Assembly (NCBI GenBank): GCA_029781795.1
Contig: JAKOWB010000231.1
Location: 29,459-93,458 of the forward strand
Reading direction: 5' to 3'
Source of the DNA: Pseudomonadota bacterium
GTDB taxonomy: Bacteria; Pseudomonadota; Alphaproteobacteria; Kiloniellales; JACOMY01
DNA length: 64,000 bases
Positions 41,660 to 50,448 of the stretch are shown in pieces; the stretch's first letter is position 1; every line of letters begins with the position of its first letter. Position numbers and translations under genes: made by a program. The notes under the pieces are model-generated. The model had not been told where the DNA came from and made no database searches. It saw only the letters and a list, made by a program, of their open reading frames with translations.

Positions 41660-42454
41660 TCAGAAGCGGAAGGTCAGGCCCAGCACGGGGCCATGCAGCC
41701 AGAAATTGGCGCTGTTCGCCGGCCCGTCCGAGCGGTCGATGTAGAGGCCGCGGTAGCCGAAGCTCGACAGCACCCGCGCACCGAAAATCTCGGTGCGATA
41801 GCCGACGAGACCGTAGAGGTTGGCAGTCAGGTCGGATCCGGCGCCGAAGCCGCCGATGTCGCCGTGCGCGATCAGCGTCCAGTCCTTGCCGAGGTCATAC
41901 TGCCCGCCGATGCCGAGCAGCGGATCGACCCAGTCCTGCGTCTTCTCCGCGTCGAGCGGGCCGAGGTCCACCTTGGCGTTGAACGAGAAGTAGCGCACGC
42001 CCGCCAGGGCATCGATGCGCCAGTGGCGGTCGGCGTCCAGGTCGCCCGCCGCCAGGGTATAGAAACCGCCGGCCTCCAGGATGGTCAGGCCGGTCCGCAC
42101 CCGGGTGTCGATGCCGCCCTTCAGCTCGTCCTCGGTCGAGGTATAGGAGTAGTTGCCCTCGATCCAGAAGCCGAAGCGGTCCTTGCGGCCCTCCAGGTGG
42201 GCGAAGCCGCCGATCAGCGTGTCGCTGCTGTCCAGCATGTCGAGGAAGGAATCGTCCAGGTGCACGTCCCGGCCGCGCACCTCCAGATCGCCATTGGTGC
42301 CCTGCAGCCAGAGGTAGGGCGTAAGGGTGAACTGCCAGGGATCCTCAGCGGTTGCCGGCCGGGTGGCCAGCAGCGAGACCAGCGTCAGGGCGGCGAACGC
42401 CAGACCAAGGCTTCGGCGATGAGAGAGATTCGCAGTAACCCGCCGCGTGGACAT
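41660..42454 (-). CDS. Probable outer-membrane beta-barrel protein
   Basis: 264 residues. A signal peptide (AFAALTLVSLLATRPATAED) is followed by alternating amphipathic strands such as WQFTLTPYLWLQGTNGDLEV, FGFWIEGNYSYTSTEDEL and AHGDIGGFGAGSDLTANLYG, and a C-terminal GLTFRF with a terminal Phe, the usual barrel-assembly signal. It precedes the sulfatase gene and may be a porin or surface partner for its substrate. Divergent from an AraC regulator across 97 bp. Confidence 0.75.
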   Translation of the reverse strand: MSTRRVTANLSHRRSLGLAFAALTLVSLLATRPATAEDPWQFTLTPYLWLQGTNGDLEVRGRDVHLDDSFLDMLDSSDTLIGGFAHLEGRKDRFGFWIEGNYSYTSTEDELKGGIDTRVRTGLTILEAGGFYTLAAGDLDADRHWRIDALAGVRYFSFNAKVDLGPLDAEKTQDWVDPLLGIGGQYDLGKDWTLIAHGDIGGFGAGSDLTANLYGLVGYRTEIFGARVLSSFGYRGLYIDRSDGPANSANFWLHGPVLGLTFRF

Positions 42455-42551
42455 GGCAACCCCCCGGTTGAATACCTATTGCATCACTACAGCGGGGCCC
42501 TACGATCCTCCTATCCCGATCCCGCAAGAAATCGGGACAGAGGGGGAAGCA

Positions 42552-43610
42552 ATGGACGGCGGCCTGTTGTCCCCGGTGCCGGATCACCGCGCGCAGACGG
42601 CGGCGCGCGCCTGGCGCCGGCATGTCGTCTCGGCGTTCGACCTGGACCAGGTCTTCGCCAACATGCCGAAGTGGCAGATCGAGCACGAGATCCTGTCCCG
42701 GCCGCAGGGCGTCAGTACCTGCGCCATGCTGCTGCTGGACGACGTGGGCCTGGCTTCGAACCGCCTGGGCGGCCGGGTGCGTGCCACCGGCAGCACCCCG
42801 CCGGGCCAGTTCGCCATCGGCCTCGACATTGCCTGCCCGCCGGGTCGGCAGTTCGGCGGCCGGCCGCTCACCAGGAACGACGTCCTGTTCGGCTACAGCG
42901 GCGCCGAGCTCGACTACCTGCACCCGGTGGGCTTCAACGACCTGAACATGATCCTGCCCGGTACCCTGGTCGAGGCCGCCGTTTCGCATCGCGTGACGGA
43001 GCCGATCGACCTCGCGCGCTTCCGGACCGCGCGGGTGGGCGACGCCGGCGTGCTGACGCGGCCCGACCTCTGGCGCCTCTTTGGCACACTGGCCGCCATG
43101 CTGCATGGCGAGCAGCCGATGCCCGACAACCCGATGACGATCGAACAGCTGCGGGCCGAGGTGCTGGACGCGATCGGCAGCCTGATCGGGCGCTACCTCG
43201 AGGTCGGCGGCGACCAGCAGGTCTGGCACCATCGGCGTCCCGTGGCCATGCGGGCGGCCGAGTACATGCGCGCGAACCTTGGCGAGGCCATGACCCTGGG
43301 CGAGATCTGCGCCGCCGCGCGGGCCAGCGAGCGCACCGTCGAGTACGCCTTCCGCGACGTGTTCGGCGTGGGCGCCAAGCGCTACCTGAAGATCCTGCGG
43401 CTGAACGCGGTGCGCCGGCAGCTGCTGCGGCTGGCGCCCGAGGCCATCGTCATCCAGGACCTCGCGCAGGACGCCGGATTCTGGCACATGGGCCACTTCT
43501 CGGCCGACTACCGCGGTCTCTTCGACGAATCTCCTTCCGACACGCTGCGCCGCCGCTTCGCCAGGGACGAGCTTGCGTTCAGCCGCGCACTGGCGGGGGA
43601 TCGTCGCTGA
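42552..43610 (+). CDS. AraC-family transcriptional regulator
   Basis: 352 residues from ATG 42552, which follows AGGGGGAAGCA; an earlier in-frame start runs into the divergent gene. C-terminal AraC domain with two helix-turn-helix units (about 240-345): MTLGEICAAARASERTVEYAF, then GVGAKRYLKILRLNAVRRQL and IQDLAQDAGFWHMGHFSADYR. The N-terminal sensor domain resembles cupin-like AraC domains but no ligand is evident. Placement suggests control of the outer-membrane protein-sulfatase pair. It overlaps the convergent GNAT gene by 32 bp at its 3' end. Confidence 0.85.
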   Translation: MDGGLLSPVPDHRAQTAARAWRRHVVSAFDLDQVFANMPKWQIEHEILSRPQGVSTCAMLLLDDVGLASNRLGGRVRATGSTPPGQFAIGLDIACPPGRQFGGRPLTRNDVLFGYSGAELDYLHPVGFNDLNMILPGTLVEAAVSHRVTEPIDLARFRTARVGDAGVLTRPDLWRLFGTLAAMLHGEQPMPDNPMTIEQLRAEVLDAIGSLIGRYLEVGGDQQVWHHRRPVAMRAAEYMRANLGEAMTLGEICAAARASERTVEYAFRDVFGVGAKRYLKILRLNAVRRQLLRLAPEAIVIQDLAQDAGFWHMGHFSADYRGLFDESPSDTLRRRFARDELAFSRALAGDRR

Positions 43611-44175
43611 GGCGCGCGAAGAGCAGGTGGTCGCGCCACTCGCCGGCGATACGCAGGTAGCTGCGCGCCAGCCCCTCCTCGCTGAAGCCCAGGCGGCGCA
43701 AGAGGCGCTGGCTCGGCTCGTTCGACGGCAGGCAGGCTGCCTCGACCCGGTGCAGCCCCAGTTCGCGGAAGGCGAAGACCAGCATCAGCGCCAGCGCCTC
43801 GGTCATGTAGCCCTGGCGGGCATAGGCCTCGCCGATCCAGTAGCCGAGGGTCGCGGTCTGCGCCACGCCGCGGCGGATCTGCCCCAGCGTGATGGCACCG
43901 ATCAGCGCCAGGTCCTGGTGGCGGAAGACGTGCAGCGTGTAGCCGGCGCCGTGGCGGGAATCCAGGTTCTGCGCCTTCAGCCGCCGGCGGTAGGCGCCGC
44001 GGGTCAGCGCGTCGGGCGGCCAGGTCGGCTCCCACGGCATGAGGAAGTCGCGGCTGCCGAAGCGCAGGCGCGACCACTGGCGCCAGTCCTTGCCGCGCAT
44101 CGGGCGCAGAAAGACCCGCTCGCCATCGAGCCTGAGGTGCCGCAGCCAGCCATCGCGGAAAGGCGGCATGCGCAT
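43579..44175 (-). CDS. GNAT acetyltransferase (RimJ/RimL type)
   Basis: 198 residues from ATG 44175 (another ATG two codons later). Acetyl-CoA-dependent N-acetyltransferase. DGERVFLRPMRGKDW opens the fold; GYWIGEAYARQGYMTEAL is the acetyl-CoA-binding loop; EAACLPSNEPSQRLLRRLGFSEEG is motif B. RimJ-like members acetylate ribosomal-protein N-termini or other substrates. The start lies 10 bp after the M16 peptidase stop, so the two are probably co-transcribed. Confidence 0.87.
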   Translation of the reverse strand: MRMPPFRDGWLRHLRLDGERVFLRPMRGKDWRQWSRLRFGSRDFLMPWEPTWPPDALTRGAYRRRLKAQNLDSRHGAGYTLHVFRHQDLALIGAITLGQIRRGVAQTATLGYWIGEAYARQGYMTEALALMLVFAFRELGLHRVEAACLPSNEPSQRLLRRLGFSEEGLARSYLRIAGEWRDHLLFARLSDDPPPVRG

Positions 44176-44185
44176 GGCACGCGGC

Positions 44186-45442
44186 TCAGGCCAGCCGCTC
44201 GGCCAGGCGGGCATAGGGTTCGACGCGGCCGATGGGGCCCAGCGCCGTCAGCGTCGGCTTGCCGGTGAAGAGCCGCGCCGCCAGGCGCTCGACCGCGGCC
44301 TCGTCCACCCGCTCGATCGCCGTCAGGATCTCCTCGGTCGGCAGCGGGCGGCCATAGGTCAGGATCTGGTTGGCCAATGCCTCCGCCCGGGCCGAGGTCG
44401 ACTCCCGCGCCATCAGGATGCCGGCGCGCGCCTGCGCCCGGGCGCGCTGGATCTCGGCCGCATCGACCTTCGTGGCCACCTTGCCCAGTTCGTCGGCGAC
44501 GATCGGCAGCAGCTCCGCCGCCTCGCTCTCGCCGGTGCCGGCATAGATCGAGAAGAGACCGCCGTCCTGGAAGTGCGAGAGGAAGGAGTAAATCGAGTAG
44601 ACCAGGCCCCGCTTCTCGCGCACCTCCTGGAAGAGCCGCGAGGACATGCCGCCGCCGACCAGGGTGGAGAGCAGGTTGGCGGCATAGAAATCCGGGTCGT
44701 GCGCGCTGACCCCGGGAAAGCCCAGGACCAGGTGCACCTGCTCCAGCTCGCGCTCGCTGCGCAGCTCGCCGCCGACATAGCGCGCCGCGACCGGCTTGGC
44801 CTCGCCCAGTGGCTTCAGGCCGCCGAGGTGCCGCTCGGCCAGCGCGACCAGCGCGGCGTGCTCGATCCGCCCGGCGGCCGAGAGCACCATGCGGTCGGCG
44901 CCGTATTCGCCTTTCAGATAGGCGGTCAGCGCGTCGCGGCCCAGGTCGCCCACCACCTCGGCGCGGCCCAGCACCGGCCAGCCCAGCGGCTGCTCGGGAA
45001 AGGCGGTTTCCTGGAACAGGTCGAAGACGATGTCGTCCGGCGTGTCCTCCGCCAGGCCGATCTCCTGCAGCACCACCTGGCGCTCGCGCGCCAGCTCTTC
45101 GGGATCGAACGCGGAGTTCTGCAGGATGTCGGCCAGGATATCGAGCGCCAGCGGCACGTCGGCGGCCAGCACGCGGGCGTAGTAGGCCGTGGTCTCGCGC
45201 CCGGTCCAGGCGTTCAGGTGACCGCCCACCGCCTCGATCTCCTCGGCGATGGCGCGCGCGCTGCGCCGCGCCGTGCCCTTGAAGGCCATGTGCTCCAGCA
45301 GGTGGGCGACGCCGTTGACCTCCAGCGTCTCGTTGCGCGTGCCGACGCCGACGAAGACGCCGATGGAGACGCTTTCGACACCGGGCATGGAATCGCTCGC
45401 CACGGTCAGGCCGTTGGCGAGGCGGGTCACCTGGATGCTCAT
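44186..45442 (-). CDS. M16 family zinc peptidase (processing-peptidase type)
   Basis: 418 residues. The inverted zinc motif HLLEH (in NGVAHLLEHMAFKGT) at about residue 47, with the downstream Glu in LARERQVVLQEIGL, marks M16 peptidases of the mitochondrial processing peptidase beta type. The second half has the usual inactive homologous domain, with VGGGMSSRLFQEVREKRGL. No signal peptide. ATGA overlap with the preceding small ORF; threonine synthase is further upstream, an arrangement common in alphaproteobacteria. Confidence 0.94.
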   Translation of the reverse strand: MSIQVTRLANGLTVASDSMPGVESVSIGVFVGVGTRNETLEVNGVAHLLEHMAFKGTARRSARAIAEEIEAVGGHLNAWTGRETTAYYARVLAADVPLALDILADILQNSAFDPEELARERQVVLQEIGLAEDTPDDIVFDLFQETAFPEQPLGWPVLGRAEVVGDLGRDALTAYLKGEYGADRMVLSAAGRIEHAALVALAERHLGGLKPLGEAKPVAARYVGGELRSERELEQVHLVLGFPGVSAHDPDFYAANLLSTLVGGGMSSRLFQEVREKRGLVYSIYSFLSHFQDGGLFSIYAGTGESEAAELLPIVADELGKVATKVDAAEIQRARAQARAGILMARESTSARAEALANQILTYGRPLPTEEILTAIERVDEAAVERLAARLFTGKPTLTALGPIGRVEPYARLAERLA

Positions 45443-45651
45443 GGGGCGGCTGGCTTTCGACGGAACAGGGCCTTGAACCGGGCCACCATAGAGCCTTTGC
45501 GCGGTCGGTCCAGTCCCCCACCCCCCGCCAGGGGCCGGTCGGACCCCCGGCCCACCAGGGCCTCGGCGCAGTTGCAGCCCTCGCCCAAGGCGATCTGGCG
45601 CAGGTAGTAGCGGGCGAAGCTTTCGCCCTGCCCCTGGCCAATGCCCCTCAT
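45439..45651 (-). CDS. Small hypothetical protein between thrC and the M16 peptidase gene
   Basis: 70 residues. ATG 45651 is preceded by a strong AGGAGG with a 5-base spacer, placed 11 bases after the thrC stop, and the TGA overlaps the peptidase ATG. The arrangement fits tight translational coupling. Sequence: SFARYYLRQIALGEGCNCAEA in the N-terminal half, and a basic tail RFKALFRRKPAA. No family recognised. Its strong ribosome-binding site and fit between two genes are the main evidence. Confidence 0.5.
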   Translation of the reverse strand: MRGIGQGQGESFARYYLRQIALGEGCNCAEALVGRGSDRPLAGGGGLDRPRKGSMVARFKALFRRKPAAP

Positions 45652-45661
45652 CCAGGCCTCC

Positions 45662-47065
45662 TCAGGCGTTCTTGCCGGCGACCCGGGCGCGGATCAGGCG
45701 CTTCAGCGCCTCCGCCTCGTTCGCCAGGCTCTCCATGCGCTCCGGCCGCTGGTAGAGGTCGGCCAGGCGCGGCGGCAGGGCCGGGCGCTCGCCGGTCGCC
45801 TGCTGCACCGCGTCGGGGAACTTGGCGGGATGGGCGGTGGCCAGCACCACGGTCGGCTGGCCCAGGCGCGCCGCCTTCTCGCGCGCCACGGCGACGCCCA
45901 CGGCGGTGTGCGGATCGATGGTGAGGCCGGTCTCGCGCTTGACGCGGCGCATCTCCTCCAGCGTGCCGGCATCGTCCAGCCGGCCGGCGTCGAACAGCGC
46001 CAGGGCGCGGGCGTGGCGCACCGGGTCCAGGGTGAAGCGGCCGGTGGCGCGGAAGTCCTGCATCATCCTGGCCACCGCGGCACCGTCGCGGTCCATGAGG
46101 TCGAACAGCAGGCGCTCGAAGTTGGAGGAGACCTGGATGTCCATGGAGGGCGAGAGCGAGGGCTCGACCCCGCCCATCCGCATGGTGCCGCTGGCGAAGA
46201 AGCGGGCCAGGATGTCGTTGCGGTTGGAGGCGACGACCAGCCTGCCGACCGGCAGGCCGAGCTGCTTCGCCACGTAGCCGGCATAGACGTTGCCGAAGTT
46301 GCCGGTGGGCACGACGAAGGCGACCTCGCGGTCCGGTGCGCCCAGCGCCAGGCCGGCGGCGCAGTAGTAGACCGCCTGCGCCAGGATACGCGCCCAGTTG
46401 ATCGAGTTGACGGCGGACAGCCTGAGCTCGTCGCGGAAGGCCAGGTCGTTGAACAGCGCCTTCACCAGGTCCTGGCAGTCGTCGAACGAGCCCTCGACCG
46501 CGATGTTGGTGACGTTGGGCGACATGACCGTGGTCATCTGCCGGCGCTGCACCTCGCTGGTGCGGCCCCGGGGGTGCAGCATGAAGATGTCGACCGCGGC
46601 GCGGTCCCGCACCGCCTCGATCGCCGCCGAGCCGGTGTCGCCCGAGGTGGCGCCGACGATGGTGACCCGCTCGCCGCGCTGGCCCAGCACGCGCTCGAAG
46701 AGCTGCCCCAGGAGCTGCAGCGCCACGTCCTTGAAGGCCAGGGTGGGGCCGTGGAACAGCTCCAGCAGCCAGAGATTGGGGGCGAGCTGCACCAGCGGCG
46801 TCACAGCGCCATGGCCGAAGCTGCCGTAGGCCGTGGCCAGCAGCTCATCCAGCACCGGCAAAGCACTGCTGCCGCCCAGGAAAGGCGTCAGCACGCGCTT
46901 CGCCAGGACGCGGTAGTCGGCGCCCTGCAGGCGACGCAGTTCGCTGCGGGAAAGCCCCGGCCAGGCAGCCGGAACGTAGAGTCCGCCGTCACGCGCGAGG
47001 CCGCTCAGCAGCACCTCGTCAAAGGCCAGGGCCGGCGCGGTGCCGCGCGTCGAGACATACTGCAT
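45662..47065 (-). CDS. thrC: Threonine synthase
   Basis: PLP enzyme that converts O-phosphohomoserine to threonine. 467 residues, type with an extended N-terminus (MQYVSTRGTAPALAFDEVLLSG, given in part). The PLP lysine is in GPTLAFKDVALQLLG; GATSGDTGSAA and PTGNFGNVYAGYVAK are cofactor-binding loops. It completes the last step that follows ThrB, encoded at 29.9 kb. Divergent from the HAL-like gene across 133 bp. Confidence 0.97.
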   Translation of the reverse strand: MQYVSTRGTAPALAFDEVLLSGLARDGGLYVPAAWPGLSRSELRRLQGADYRVLAKRVLTPFLGGSSALPVLDELLATAYGSFGHGAVTPLVQLAPNLWLLELFHGPTLAFKDVALQLLGQLFERVLGQRGERVTIVGATSGDTGSAAIEAVRDRAAVDIFMLHPRGRTSEVQRRQMTTVMSPNVTNIAVEGSFDDCQDLVKALFNDLAFRDELRLSAVNSINWARILAQAVYYCAAGLALGAPDREVAFVVPTGNFGNVYAGYVAKQLGLPVGRLVVASNRNDILARFFASGTMRMGGVEPSLSPSMDIQVSSNFERLLFDLMDRDGAAVARMMQDFRATGRFTLDPVRHARALALFDAGRLDDAGTLEEMRRVKRETGLTIDPHTAVGVAVAREKAARLGQPTVVLATAHPAKFPDAVQQATGERPALPPRLADLYQRPERMESLANEAEALKRLIRARVAGKNA

Positions 47066-47198
47066 GGGTGGGCTGCTCTCTCCGGGTGGGGGGCCAATCT
47101 AGACGCCCCGGTTTCGCAGTCGCAAGATCGCGCGCCTTTTCCTGTCCCCCAGCCGACATCGGGGGCCCGCCCAACCAAGAAAACACCGAGGATCGCCC

Positions 47199-48704
47199 AT
47201 GCAGCCGCTGGTCATCGACGACGTCCCGCTCACCCCCGCCGAGGTCGCCGAGGTGGCCTGGCGGCGCCGGCCGGTGGCCATCGGCCCCAAGGCCCGCGCC
47301 CGGCTGGAGAGCGGGCGCGCCCTGATCGACCGCTTCCTGGCCGAGGACGTGCCGGTCTATGGCCTGACCCGCGGCCTCGGCGGGCGCGCCGTCACCCGCG
47401 TCGCCGACGGCGAGCGCGACGAGATGTCGACCGTCATGCTGCGCGCCCGCGCCTGCGGCGGCGGCCAGCGCTTCCCGGTGCCCGCCGTGCGCGCCTTCCT
47501 GCTGGCGCGCCTCGCCTCCATGTGCCAGGGCCGCGCCGGCGTCCGGCCGCTGATCGCCGAGCGCCTGGCCGATTTCCTGAACAAGGGCCTGCATCCGGTG
47601 GTGCACGAGGTCGGCTCGGTCGGCGCCTCCGACCTGGCGCTGCTGGCCGAGATGGGCATCGCCGTGATGGGCGAGGGCCTGGCCGAGTTCGGCGGCGAGG
47701 TGCTGCCGGCGGCCGAGGCGCTGAAGCGCGCCGGCCTGGAGCCGATCAAGCTGAAGGAGAAGGAGGGCCTCGGCCTCTGCTCGGCCAACTCGGTCTCCGC
47801 CGGCCTCGGCGCCCTCGCCCTCACCGAGGCGCGGCGCCTGCTGCGCCTGCACGAGGCGACGGCGGTGCTGACCTTCGAGGCCTTCCGCGCCAACCTCTCG
47901 CCGATCGACCCGCGCATCGTCGCGGCCCGGCCGGCGCCGGGCCAGGGCGAGGCGGCGGCCGTGCTGCGCGGCTTCATCGGCGCGGGCGGCCTCGCCGACA
48001 AGGGCGCCGCGCGGCGCATCCAGGATCCCATCTCGCTGCGCTGCGCCAGCCACATCTTCGGCGCCTTCCATTCCGCCCTGGCCTTCGCCGAGCCCCACGT
48101 CGCGGTGGAGATCAACGGCGCCGGCGACAATCCCGCGGTGCTGTGGGAGGACGGCGAGATCGTCTCCACCGGCAACTTCCAGACGCCGGGCCTGGCGCAG
48201 GCCTTCGACCTGCTGGCCATCTCGCTCTCGCAGGTCGGCTCGATCGGCGCGCAGCGCACCAGCCGCCTGATGGGCAAGCGCTTCACCGACCTGCCGGACT
48301 ACCTCTCGGCCCGCGCCGAGGGGACGGTGCGCATCGGCCTCGCCCTGGTCGGCCACAACGCGCGTTGCCAGGCCAAGGAGCTGCACCTGCTCTCGCACCC
48401 GGCATCGAGCGATGATTCCTCGGGCTACGACGTCGAGGACCATGAACCCATGACGCCGGTCGCGGTGCGCAAGTTCTGGCGCGCCCTGCCCTTCTGGCGG
48501 AACATCATCGCCAGCGAGCTGATCGTCGCCAGCGAGGCCTTCGACCAGCGCAACCCCGATCGCCCGGCGCCGGTCGCCGTCGCGCTGCGCGACGCGGTGC
48601 GCAAGGTGGTCGCCCGCCTGGACGACGACCGTCCGCTGAGCCAGGACCTGGAGCGCGTGGTGGCCCTGGTCGAGGGCGACAGCCTTTCTCGACTGGTGGC
48701 GTGA
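47199..48704 (+). CDS. Divergent HAL/PAL-family protein (MIO motif altered)
   Basis: 501 residues, aligned end to end with histidine/phenylalanine ammonia-lyases: VYGLTRGLG (Tyr54, the catalytic loop), GSVGASDLALLAEM, KEGLGLCSANSVSAG, NGAGDNPAV and VEDHEPM (Glu). Two catalytic features differ. The MIO tripeptide Ala-Ser-Gly is followed by Asp in normal enzymes, but here A143-S144 runs straight to D145, so the Gly is missing. The usual Tyr of QDxYSLRC is Ile278. It may not form the MIO cofactor, or may form a variant. Related clades with the same SAN block exist, as I recall; activity is unknown. Confidence 0.72.
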   Translation: MQPLVIDDVPLTPAEVAEVAWRRRPVAIGPKARARLESGRALIDRFLAEDVPVYGLTRGLGGRAVTRVADGERDEMSTVMLRARACGGGQRFPVPAVRAFLLARLASMCQGRAGVRPLIAERLADFLNKGLHPVVHEVGSVGASDLALLAEMGIAVMGEGLAEFGGEVLPAAEALKRAGLEPIKLKEKEGLGLCSANSVSAGLGALALTEARRLLRLHEATAVLTFEAFRANLSPIDPRIVAARPAPGQGEAAAVLRGFIGAGGLADKGAARRIQDPISLRCASHIFGAFHSALAFAEPHVAVEINGAGDNPAVLWEDGEIVSTGNFQTPGLAQAFDLLAISLSQVGSIGAQRTSRLMGKRFTDLPDYLSARAEGTVRIGLALVGHNARCQAKELHLLSHPASSDDSSGYDVEDHEPMTPVAVRKFWRALPFWRNIIASELIVASEAFDQRNPDRPAPVAVALRDAVRKVVARLDDDRPLSQDLERVVALVEGDSLSRLVA

Positions 48705-48711
48705 GTTTGAT

Positions 48712-48740
48712 CCCTCCCCCATGCGCAGCATGGGGGAGGG
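48712..48740. terminator. Perfect hairpin between convergent genes
   Basis: A 13-bp perfect stem CCCTCCCCCATGC/GCATGGGGGAGGG with a GCA loop, followed by TTT on the plus strand. It lies between the HAL-like gene and the aminotransferase gene. It may end both transcripts, and it also resembles interspersed palindromes seen in proteobacteria. Confidence 0.6.
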
Positions 48741-48749
48741 TTTCAAGGC

Positions 48750-49664
48750 CTACAGCCGCTTCAGGTACTGCGCCACGAAGTCCAGGCCGACCAGGCGGCT
48801 GTAGCCGTCCAGCAGCTTCTTGGTCACCGGCCCCGGCACCTTGCCGTCGCCGACCTTGGCGCCGTTCACCGACACCACCGGGCACATGCAGAGCGAGGTG
48901 GAGGTGAGGAAGCACTCGTCGGCGATGTAGGCGTCGTGCAGCGCCAGGTCCTTCTCGACCAGCGGCAGGCCCAGCTCGCCGCAAAGGTCCATGACGCAGC
49001 GGCGGCTGACGCCGGGCAGGATATAGTCCTCCTTCGGCGTCAGCACCTGGCCGTTCTTCACCAGGAAGATGTTGGCGCCGATGCCTTCGCAGAGGTTGCC
49101 GTTGACGTCGAGCAGCACGCCCCAGGCGCCGGGGTCGCGCGCCTTCACCTCCAGGTCGCCCATGGTCATGTTGAGATAGTTGACCGTCTTGGCGCGGGGG
49201 CTCAGCACCTCGGGCGGCACGCGGCGGACCGAGGGTGTGGCGACGCGGATGCCGTCGCGGTAATAGGCGGCGCGGCTCTTGAAGGGCAGCGGTACGGTCT
49301 CGATCATCACCGTCGGGCCCTCGTACTCCGGCTCCTCGCCGTCGTAGCGCGCCACGCCCCGGCTGATGCGCTGGGTCACCCAGTAGTCGTCGTCCGGGCC
49401 CAGCAGGTGGCGGTTGCGCTCCACCAGCTCCTCGGTCAGCGCCGTCATCTCGGCCGGCGAGAGGCGCGGGTCGATGCGCACATAGCGCAGCGTATCGTAG
49501 AGCCGCTCGATGTGTTCCTTCAGCTTGAACAGGCGCCCGCCGAAGGTGCGCGCCGTGTCGTAGACCGCGTCGCCATAGGCGAAGCCGAGGTCGTGGATCG
49601 AGATCTTGGCCTCGCGCTCGGGCAGGAACTGGCCGTTCAGATAGGCCTGGCGGTCATTGCGCAT
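48750..49664 (-). CDS. Class IV PLP aminotransferase (D-amino acid or branched-chain type)
   Basis: 304 residues of fold type IV. LGFAYGDAVYDTARTFGGRLF with RLYDTLRYVRID starts the fold. The PLP lysine is in SPRAKTVNYLNMTMGDLE; the phosphate cup is GNLCEGIGANIFLVKNGQV, and ADECFLTSTSLCMCPV ends it. The family includes D-alanine and branched-chain aminotransferases. The neighbours (FAD amine oxidase, HAL-like) suggest amino-acid use, but the substrate cannot be fixed. It lies 3 bp after the next gene upstream on the same strand. Confidence 0.85.
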   Translation of the reverse strand: MRNDRQAYLNGQFLPEREAKISIHDLGFAYGDAVYDTARTFGGRLFKLKEHIERLYDTLRYVRIDPRLSPAEMTALTEELVERNRHLLGPDDDYWVTQRISRGVARYDGEEPEYEGPTVMIETVPLPFKSRAAYYRDGIRVATPSVRRVPPEVLSPRAKTVNYLNMTMGDLEVKARDPGAWGVLLDVNGNLCEGIGANIFLVKNGQVLTPKEDYILPGVSRRCVMDLCGELGLPLVEKDLALHDAYIADECFLTSTSLCMCPVVSVNGAKVGDGKVPGPVTKKLLDGYSRLVGLDFVAQYLKRL

Positions 49665-49667
49665 GAA

Positions 49668-50285
49668 TCACCTCTGCGGCTCGGGGTAGCGGAAGGACAG
49701 CAGCTGGATCAGGCGGGCGTTCTCCGGCCGGTCGCCGAAGCCGGGGCCGGCGGAGTGCCACAGCCAGGGACGATAGATCACCGCGCGGTTGAAGCGCATC
49801 GGCACAGTCATGAGATGCTCCCATGCGTCCGCGTCGGGGCCGTCGCGCTGCAGCAGTGCCGGCACGGTCGCGACGCCCACGGCGTCGATCTCCTCCTGCC
49901 GCGAGGGCGTGCGGTCGAGCCCCAGCGCCTTGTGGCGGAAGAAGCTGGTGCCGCCCTGGCAGTCCGCCGGCAGCGAGAGGTAGATCACGCCGACCCAGGA
50001 GAGGCCCGAGGGGTCGACGTGGACATGGTATCGCCCGGTCTCGCCGGCCTGGGTCAGGCGGAAGTGGCAGTGGAAGGCGCCTGCCGCCGTGTGCGAGACG
50101 ATGCGCTCGCCGACCAGCGAGGCCACCACCTGGTCGAAGCCCTGGGGGGCGATCGCCGTGGCCGAGGTGCGGCCGGGAAAGGTGCGGGTGCCAGTGACCT
50201 CGGGATAGTCGAGGCCCAGCGCCGCGGCGCGCAGCTTCATCGGCTCGGCGTAGAAGTCGTCGACGATCAGCAGCGAACGGTACAA
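49668..50285 (-). CDS. DUF6445-like protein, putative 2OG-Fe(II) oxygenase fold
   Basis: 205 residues from TTG 50285, which has GGAGG 7 bases upstream. The core has RYHVHVDPSGLSWVGVIYLS (an HxD iron-binding pair), then GGTSFFRHK, a distal His in PWLWHSAGPGFG and an Arg in NARLIQLLSFRY. These fit the double-stranded beta-helix oxygenase fold. The function of DUF6445 is not known. It overlaps in operon order with the aminotransferase, 3 bp downstream. The oxygenase reading is inferred. Confidence 0.6.
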   Translation of the reverse strand: MYRSLLIVDDFYAEPMKLRAAALGLDYPEVTGTRTFPGRTSATAIAPQGFDQVVASLVGERIVSHTAAGAFHCHFRLTQAGETGRYHVHVDPSGLSWVGVIYLSLPADCQGGTSFFRHKALGLDRTPSRQEEIDAVGVATVPALLQRDGPDADAWEHLMTVPMRFNRAVIYRPWLWHSAGPGFGDRPENARLIQLLSFRYPEPQR

Positions 50286-50448
50286 GTCAGGTCCTCCGGA
50301 ACGGGCGGCATGCTGCCAGAGGCGGGCAAGCGGCTCAATCCGCCATGACCCGCCGCCGTCACCCGCGAAAGGCGCACTTGCGACTTAACCCGGCGCCACG
50401 CAGGCTCTCGCCAGCGTCGCCACCGCCTTGCCACGAGGCACTCCAACC

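Noticed and set aside
45641..48415. Plus-strand frame of more than 900 codons across thrC and the HAL-like gene
   Set aside because: It is antisense to thrC and out of frame with the HAL-like gene, with no recognisable domain.
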